A DNA stretch of 11,869 nt from an uncultured Eubacteriales bacterium. Lineage in GTDB: Bacteria > Bacillota > Clostridia > Christensenellales > Borkfalkiaceae. Under the pieces are notes generated by a model, which was not told the DNA's origin, did no database searches, and saw only the letters and a program-made list of their open reading frames with translations. A program made the position numbers and the translations under genes. How positions within the stretch are numbered: the first letter of the stretch is position 1; every line of letters begins with the position of its first letter. The DNA lies in contig URMT01000047.1 in NCBI GenBank assembly GCA_900549005.1, positions 1-11,869 of the forward strand, written 5' to 3'. Below are positions 7,763 through 11,869 of the stretch, piece after piece.

Positions 7763-7863
7763 ATTTTGCGGTAGTACAAAAATTTTTTTGTGTGTGCGTG
7801 TATAAAGCGCGCGCCTTTGCAGAAAATAATAGTACAAGCGGCGACGCTTTGAATATAGTCTGT

Positions 7864-7885
7864 TTTAAAGCGTTTCCGCTTTAAA
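7864..7885. repeat. Perfect inverted repeat, 9-bp arms
   Basis: TTTAAAGCG (7864-7872) and CGCTTTAAA (7877-7885) are perfect inverted copies around TTTC. No T run follows on either strand, so it is not a simple intrinsic terminator. It could be a protein-binding palindrome or an RNA hairpin; its role is unknown. Confidence 0.75.
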
Positions 7886-7995
7886 TTAAAACTTTGAATG
7901 TTTTTGCAGAGTGCATTACTTCAAATATTGCAGATTGTTTTTGCTTAAATTTTAAGTGTAAATTATTTTGCGGTTTCGTTTTTAATTCAGGCGCG

Positions 7996-8027
7996 GGGAA
8001 GCGTTTTCTTTTAAGAGAACGCTTCCC
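7996..8027. repeat. Long inverted repeat upstream of binding-protein gene
   Basis: GGGAAGCGTT (7996-8005) is perfectly inverted as AACGCTTCCC (8018-8027). The pairing extends inward through TTCT/AGAG, with one G-T, to about 14 pairs around a four-base loop. The following sequence (TATGTATTTTAT) is only mildly T-rich, so it is at best a poor terminator. It ends 37 bases before the next gene's start, where an operator or an mRNA leader hairpin would lie. Confidence 0.8.
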
Positions 8028-8064
8028 TATGTATTTTATCGGGCTTTTGCGTATAAAATATACT

Positions 8065-8973
8065 ATGCGCAAATTAACAAGATTCATTTTTGCCTGCCTT
8101 TGCGTATGCGCGGTTGCGGGCGGGTGTGTGGCTGCCTTCGTTAATTATGCCGACGGCGAGGAAGACGACGCGTTGCAGGTGCTTACGCTGTGGCAGATAG
8201 ACAGCTTTGAGGGTGGCAGGGGTTCGCGCGCAGAATATTTAAGGTCGCTTGCTCAGGATTTTGCAAAGTCGGCAAACGTTTATATAGAGGTGACGGCGCT
8301 CTCCTCAGACGCGGCTCGCACCAACATCTCCGCGGGCGTGGTGCCCGACATAATATCTTACGGCGCGGGCTTTTACGGCATAGAGAGCCTTGTTTCAGAG
8401 GGGTACGGCAAAGCGTGGTGCAGGGGAGCTTACTGCCTTATCGCTCTGAGCGGTACAGATTTTTCTGCTGTTTCAGCCGCTAACACCGTGATAAACGAGG
8501 GAAAGGATAACCTTGTTTCTGCCGCAGCGCTTTTTTCAGGGTTGCAAGGCGCCGATTACGCCGCCCCTACGTCGGCATATGTCAGTCTGATTTCGGGAGA
8601 GTATGAATTTCTTCTGGGTACGCAGAGGGACGTGATAAGGTTGCAGACACGCGGCGAGAGCTTCGAAGTAAAGCCGCTGACTGAGTTCAACGACCTGTAT
8701 CAGTACATCTCTGTGCTTACCCGCGACGGGGAAAAAGCGGCTGTCGCCGAAGAGTATATAAACTATGTGCTGTCGCACGGCGAAAGCCTTACAAGGATAG
8801 GTATGCTCTGCGACTGTGAAACTTTGTATTCAGATGAAATGCACGCTCTCGAAGGCGTTGATTTCAGTTATACCATACCTGCGGTTGCAAGCTCGGGCGC
8901 TGTTGACGAGATAAAAAAGGCCGCGCGTTCGGGCGACATAAATCTGTTGAAAAGTTTACTTAAACCATTGTAA
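8065..8973 (+). CDS. Predicted exported solute-binding-like protein (family 1 type)
   Basis: Unnamed gene. The proposed start gives 302 residues with a clear export signal: basic MRKLTR, then a hydrophobic stretch with cysteines at 11, 13, 15 and 21. AVAGGC (16-21) resembles a lipobox but has Ala where Leu is usual, so lipid anchoring at C21 is possible, not certain. The mature part starts like extracellular family 1 ABC binding proteins: VLTLWQIDSF, then a helix with AEYLRSLAQDFAKSANVYIEV, and VVPDIISYGAG where these proteins have APDII. WCRGAYCLI and LLGTQRDVIRL also suit the fold. It is shorter than typical family members (about 400 or more). No transporter permease or ATPase gene is adjacent. 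The same frame is open upstream to ATG 7894, but that extension runs through the intergenic repeats and hides the signal peptide. No ribosome binding site precedes 8065 or the alternative ATG 8029. Confidence 0.75.
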   Translation: MRKLTRFIFACLCVCAVAGGCVAAFVNYADGEEDDALQVLTLWQIDSFEGGRGSRAEYLRSLAQDFAKSANVYIEVTALSSDAARTNISAGVVPDIISYGAGFYGIESLVSEGYGKAWCRGAYCLIALSGTDFSAVSAANTVINEGKDNLVSAAALFSGLQGADYAAPTSAYVSLISGEYEFLLGTQRDVIRLQTRGESFEVKPLTEFNDLYQYISVLTRDGEKAAVAEEYINYVLSHGESLTRIGMLCDCETLYSDEMHALEGVDFSYTIPAVASSGAVDEIKKAARSGDINLLKSLLKPL

Positions 8974-9012
8974 AAATCCAAAAAAAATGTTATTATATAG
9001 GGGTAGAAAATA

Positions 9013-9915
9013 TTGCAGGGTGAAAACAACGGCTCTTTGCCATCAGGTGTGCCCGTAAGATATAATTTCAGCTTTGCCGCGAACACGACTTACGGTTGCG
9101 GAGGCATTGCGAAAGCCGCTCTCTGTCCGCGCAGCGAAAAGGAGGGGGCTTTGGCTTTTTCCCGTCTTTTAAAAAGCGGCAAAAGGTTTTGTGTGCTGGG
9201 CGGCGGCTCAAATGTTCTTGCGCAGGACGGTTTTTACGACGGCTACGTTTTATCAACTTCGCGCATAAAGTCGCTGTCTGCCCGTGTATTGGGCGAAGAC
9301 GTTGCCTTAAATGTTTCGTGCGGGGTAAAGGTGGCGGAAGTTCTTGCCTTTTGCCTTAAAGAGGGTTACTCCGGTCTTGAATTTCTTGCGGGGATTCCCG
9401 CAAGTATGGGCGGCGTATTATATATGAATGCAGGCGCGGGCGGAGAATATATCGAAAGCCGTGTTCTTTCAGTAAGGCTGTCAGACGGCGAAAAAGTCAG
9501 GGTTTTATCCCGTGAAGAATGTAATTTTACATATAAGCATAGTACTATGCGTGATATAAACTGCCTTATTTTGGGTGCTGAGCTGGCTTTAAAGCGCACA
9601 TCCGCCAAAAATGTGGCGGCAAACATAAAAAAGCGCCTTTCAGAGCGCGGAGTACTGCCGCGCGGAAAAAGCTGCGGCTGTGTGTTTGAAAATTATTGCG
9701 GCGTGAGCGCGGGCAGGCTGATAGAGGACGCAGGACTGAAAGGCGCGCATATGGGAAGCGCGTTCATAAGCGAAAAACACGCGAATTTTATCATAAACGA
9801 GGGCAAAGCGTCTTCCGACGTCTATGCGCTCATTCAGCAGGCAAAGAGCGAAGTTTACAACAAATTCGGCATAACTTTGCGTGAGGAAGTTTGTTACATC
9901 GGAGATTTTGAATGA
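9013..9915 (+). CDS. murB: UDP-N-acetylenolpyruvoylglucosamine reductase
   Basis: MurB is the cytoplasmic FAD enzyme that uses NADPH to reduce UDP-GlcNAc-enolpyruvate to UDP-MurNAc, the second committed step of peptidoglycan synthesis. The 300-residue length fits the compact (type II) class. FAD-binding motifs are NTTYGCGGIAK (24-34), VLGGGSNVL (61-69) and GLEFLAGIPASMGG (121-134) with MNAGAGGEY (138-146). FTYKHSTM (172-179) is the conserved Y-x-x-S region. CGCVFEN (221-227) is the catalytic loop, with Cys223 where most MurB proteins have the proton-donating Ser. GLKGAHMGSAFISEKHANFI (241-260) and the terminal LREEV with its conserved Glu are present. The start is TTG 9013, eight bases after AGGGGT (8999-9004); no ATG serves. 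The last four bases overlap the next gene (ATGA), implying coupled translation. Confidence 0.96.
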   Translation: MQGENNGSLPSGVPVRYNFSFAANTTYGCGGIAKAALCPRSEKEGALAFSRLLKSGKRFCVLGGGSNVLAQDGFYDGYVLSTSRIKSLSARVLGEDVALNVSCGVKVAEVLAFCLKEGYSGLEFLAGIPASMGGVLYMNAGAGGEYIESRVLSVRLSDGEKVRVLSREECNFTYKHSTMRDINCLILGAELALKRTSAKNVAANIKKRLSERGVLPRGKSCGCVFENYCGVSAGRLIEDAGLKGAHMGSAFISEKHANFIINEGKASSDVYALIQQAKSEVYNKFGITLREEVCYIGDFE

Positions 9916-10688
9916 TTTTAACGGGCGATTATCATACGCACACGCCGTACTCTCACGGCAAAAACACCGTACTCGAAAATGCCGAGGCGGCAAAAAAACT
10001 CGGGCTGAAAGCGGTGGGCATAACAGACCACGGATTCAACCACATAATATTCGGTTTAAGGCGCAGGAAGCTCGCCGCACTGCGCGCGGAGTGTACCGCG
10101 GCGCAGGAAAAGACGGGCGTCAAAGTGCTTATGGGAATGGAGAGCAACCTCACTTCGCTGAGCGGCGATACCGATATGAAGGAGAGCGACCTTGCCTTCT
10201 TCGACCTGTATCTCTGCGGAATTCACGAGGTGCTGTGGTATAAAGGGATAAAGGATTTTTATTACCTCTCCGTAAAAAACTACCTTGCCTACAAACAGGG
10301 CAAAAAACCTTCCGATAAGCTCTTTGAGGGCACAACCAAGGCCTATATCGAAGCGGTTAAAAGGAACCCGATAGACGCCATCACGCATATAAATTTCAGA
10401 TGCGCGTGCGACCTTGTGGAAGTTGCCAAGTGTTGCGCCGACTACGGAACCTATATAGAGATTAACACTAAAAAATATCACATTTCGCCAGACGAGCTCA
10501 ACGCTATGGCGGCGACGGGCGTGCGGTTTATAATAGATTCCGACGCGCACTCGGCAGACAGGGTGGGCGACACGAAAATTGCAGAAGAGCTCCTTTCTCA
10601 GGCAAGCGTTCCGTTAGAGCAGATAGACAATATCGACGGCAGGGAGCCAAAGTTCCGTTTTGCGGAATACAAGAGGCTGCACCTGTAA
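9912..10688 (+). CDS. PHP-domain metal-dependent phosphoesterase (YcdX/HisK-like)
   Basis: A cytoplasmic PHP-superfamily hydrolase, expected to cleave a phosphate ester using a cluster of bound metals; the substrate is unknown. In 258 residues the full set of metal ligands is visible: HTH at 8-10, H15, DH at 39-40, E77, H105, H159, and DAH at 211-213 within IIDSDAHSADRVGD. This intact set argues for an active enzyme. It resembles stand-alone YcdX or histidinol-phosphatase-like proteins, but no his genes are nearby, so a histidine role is not supported. Its ATG overlaps the murB stop by four bases, with a purine-rich stretch (CGGAG, 9900-9904) seven bases upstream inside murB. In many Clostridia this gene lies between murB and rapZ-yvcK-whiA; here whiA follows after 148 bases. 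Confidence 0.93.
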   Translation: MILTGDYHTHTPYSHGKNTVLENAEAAKKLGLKAVGITDHGFNHIIFGLRRRKLAALRAECTAAQEKTGVKVLMGMESNLTSLSGDTDMKESDLAFFDLYLCGIHEVLWYKGIKDFYYLSVKNYLAYKQGKKPSDKLFEGTTKAYIEAVKRNPIDAITHINFRCACDLVEVAKCCADYGTYIEINTKKYHISPDELNAMAATGVRFIIDSDAHSADRVGDTKIAEELLSQASVPLEQIDNIDGREPKFRFAEYKRLHL

Positions 10689-10762
10689 CGGCGGCGGAAA
10701 TTCTGCACGGACGTTTAATTGCCGCGGCATATGTTTTATAACCGTTTTGAAATTTTTTCGCC

Positions 10763-10792
10763 GTGCGGACTTTAAATGTGCGGACTTTTAAC
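10763..10792 (+). repeat. Two tandem 15-bp units before whiA
   Basis: GTGCGGACTTTAAAT (10763-10777) is followed at once by GTGCGGACTTTTAAC (10778-10792); 13 of 15 positions agree. It lies in the 148-base gap between the PHP gene and whiA, 44 bases before the whiA start. It may be a slippage product or paired binding sites. A weak TTGAAA (10747-10752) lies just upstream, but no good -10 box follows. Confidence 0.8.
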
Positions 10793-10836
10793 TTTTATGC
10801 GCTCAGTAAAGCATAACATTACGGGCGGAGCAGGTT

Positions 10837-11787
10837 ATGACAAATTTTACAGAAGAGATTAAAAACCAGATAATAGAAAACTTTTCGGGTGGCAGGGCGC
10901 AGAAACTTGCCGCCCTTTCGGGCTTTATACGCACGAGCGGCAGTCTTATCAAATCGGCGGGCAACTACGGCTTTGAGCTCAACACCGAGAGTGAGCGCAC
11001 CGCCGAATTTTTTGCCGAAACCATAGAGAGCTGCGGCTTTGAAATAAGCGGTTTCAATTCGCGTTCGGACATTGCCGGCAGGGACAAGCTGGTATTTTCC
11101 TGCGTAAACGAGCAAAGCACGGCGCTGCTTGGCAAGACGGGCATACTCGGCAGAAGCGAAGAGGGGCTGTATATAGATTTCACCATCGCGCCGCCTGTTG
11201 TCGAGGGGGAGGGCTGCGCCGCGGCTTACGTTGCGGGCGCGTTCCTCGGCGGCGGCAGCTGCACCCTGCCCGATTCTTTAAGTTTCAGCCGCACGGGCTA
11301 TCACTTTGAGGTGGTCTTTCGCAACAAGGTCACGGCAACCGATTTCTGCGACCTGCTGTGTTCGTTCGATATACTCGCAAAACTTGTAATGCGCAAGGAC
11401 AGCGCCGTCGTCTATTTGAAGAGCATAGAGTCCATTACCGCCGTTTTGGGCATTATCGGCGCGGCGGGCGCCGTAGAAAAACTGCGCGCAGTTGCCCGCG
11501 AGCGCGGCAATTCCAACAACGAAAACAGGGTGAACAACTGCTCGGTTTCCAATATCGATAAAACTGTGTCCGCCTCGGTAAAGCAGGTGCAGGCGATAGA
11601 GGTCATACGTTCGACCGTAGGCTTGCAGAGCCTCGATGAAAATCTCTTTTCGGTGGCCGAAGGCAGGCTGGCAGACAAGAACGCCTCTATGCATGAGCTT
11701 GCCGACAGGCTGCACATTTCAAAGAGCTGTTTGAACCACCGCTTCCGCAAGTTAATGGACTTGGCAAAACAGCTCGGCGAAGGCTGA
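10837..11787 (+). CDS. whiA: WhiA DNA-binding protein
   Basis: WhiA is a conserved Gram-positive protein linked to cell division and chromosome segregation in Bacillus and a sporulation regulator in Streptomyces. The 316-residue protein has the expected layout. An N-terminal region contains RAQKLAALSGFIRTSGSL (20-37). A degenerate LAGLIDADG homing-endonuclease-like domain (about 125-215) contains GAFLGGGS (134-141), without the acidic catalytic residues, so DNA cleavage is not expected. The C-terminal helix-turn-helix domain runs from about 225, with RVNNCSVSNIDKTVSA (231-246) and HISKSCLNHRFRKL (293-306). The ATG at 10837 follows GGCGGAG (10824-10830) with a six-base spacer. It lies downstream of murB and the PHP gene, but the rapZ and yvcK genes that commonly precede whiA are absent. 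It may be cotranscribed from murB, since I see no terminator in the gap. Confidence 0.96.
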   Translation: MTNFTEEIKNQIIENFSGGRAQKLAALSGFIRTSGSLIKSAGNYGFELNTESERTAEFFAETIESCGFEISGFNSRSDIAGRDKLVFSCVNEQSTALLGKTGILGRSEEGLYIDFTIAPPVVEGEGCAAAYVAGAFLGGGSCTLPDSLSFSRTGYHFEVVFRNKVTATDFCDLLCSFDILAKLVMRKDSAVVYLKSIESITAVLGIIGAAGAVEKLRAVARERGNSNNENRVNNCSVSNIDKTVSASVKQVQAIEVIRSTVGLQSLDENLFSVAEGRLADKNASMHELADRLHISKSCLNHRFRKLMDLAKQLGEG

Positions 11788-11813
11788 TGCGTATTTTTGG
11801 CGAAGGCTGATGC
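11776..11813 (+). repeat. 15-bp direct repeat across the whiA stop codon
   Basis: GGCGAAGGCTGATGC occurs at 11776-11790 and again, identical, at 11799-11813. The first copy encodes the last whiA codons and the TGA stop. Each copy contains TGATG, a stop overlapping a start. From the first ATG (11787) a seven-codon ORF runs to the second TGA (11808-11810). Confidence 0.85.
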
Positions 11814-11869
11814 ACGCCGCTTTATTCGGAAGCCTGCAAAGCAGAAACATACCTGAACGCGCTTTTTTT
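11788..11869. other. Window end after whiA, coding status unclear
   Basis: The last 82 bases are open in two competing ways. On the plus strand, ATG 11810 opens 20 codons that run off the window edge. On the minus strand, a frame entering at the edge ends with TAA at plus positions 11822-11824, which could be the tail of a convergent gene. Neither translation is recognisable, and there is no clear terminator hairpin. I leave it uncalled. Confidence 0.35.

Larger units (their letters stand above)
7763..8064. other. Gene-free, A/T-rich region with two inverted repeats
   Basis: This 302-base gap separates the yebC terminator from the binding-protein gene. Short ORFs on either strand here lack ribosome binding sites and protein-like composition. 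The gap holds two notable inverted repeats, listed separately, both containing AAGCGTTT. I see no strong promoter; TTGCTT (7939-7944) with TATTTT 17 bases later is weak, and TATAAA at 8052-8057 lacks a convincing -35 box. Confidence 0.6.

Noticed and set aside
6982..7779. 265-codon minus-strand frame opposite yebC
   Set aside because: It covers yebC and its terminator exactly in antisense, with no recognisable protein or ribosome binding site.
7894..8064. N-terminal extension of the binding-protein gene to ATG 7894
   Set aside because: It would bury the signal peptide 57 residues in, translate through the hairpins, and has no ribosome binding site.
7881..8087. 68-codon minus-strand frame in the gap before the binding-protein gene
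   Set aside because: Lysine-rich translation of A/T-rich intergenic DNA, spanning both inverted repeats, with no start signal.
8968..8996. Promoter-like TTGTAA and TATTAT with a 17-base spacer before murB
   Set aside because: A start near 9003 would cut off the murB ribosome binding site at 8999-9004, so the match is probably chance in A/T-rich DNA.
10970..11500. WhiA as an active homing endonuclease
   Set aside because: The LAGLIDADG-like domain has Gly-rich residues where catalytic acids would be, as is normal for WhiA proteins.
11850..11869. T run at the right edge as a whiA terminator
   Set aside because: No inverted repeat precedes the T run within the window; the T run may equally be coding on one of the strands.

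Overview
The window looks like an ordinary housekeeping chromosomal segment from a Gram-positive (Bacillota) bacterium, most likely an uncultured Clostridia-type lineage. The reasons are a T-box attenuator before thrS, an attenuated infC-rpmI-rplT operon, strong AGGAG-type ribosome binding sites, sigma-A-like promoters with 17-base spacers, a WhiA homologue, and a murB-PHP-...-whiA order. Lineage is inferred from gene content and style; no rRNA or tRNA gene is present. I see no mobile element, CRISPR array, prophage or toxin-antitoxin module.

Layout. Positions 31-2439 (minus) hold a complete leucyl-tRNA synthetase gene, leuS. It is divergent from a complete threonyl-tRNA synthetase gene, thrS (2820-4727, plus). 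leuS has a short leader of about 35 bases. thrS sits behind a T-box leader with a recognisable Thr (ACC) specifier, antiterminator and terminator. Next comes an independently promoted, attenuated operon for IF3, L35 and L20 (infC-rpmI-rplT, 5039-6163). infC appears to start at a rare AUC codon. A strong terminator follows rplT. A TrmH/SpoU-family RNA methyltransferase gene (6222-6968) and yebC (6979-7716) form a pair that ends in a second strong terminator. A gene-free stretch of about 300 bases with two perfect or near-perfect inverted repeats precedes a secreted or lipid-anchored solute-binding-like protein (8065-8973). Then come murB (TTG start, 9013-9915), an overlapping PHP-domain hydrolase gene (9912-10688) and whiA (10837-11787).

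How it fits together. The left two thirds supply the translation apparatus (two synthetases, IF3, two 50S proteins, an RNA methyltransferase, YebC). At least two separate transcription-attenuation devices act there, one sensing uncharged tRNA-Thr and one probably sensing free L20. The right third is a cell-wall and cell-division neighbourhood (murB, whiA). The rapZ and yvcK genes that often lie between the PHP gene and whiA in Clostridia are absent here.

I found no strong candidate for a wholly new system. The best items for a second look are the AUC start of infC, the compact thrS T-box, the infC leader, the Ser-to-Cys change at the MurB proton-donor position, the missing rapZ-yvcK pair, the orphan binding protein with hairpins upstream, and a duplicated stop-start motif at the end of whiA.
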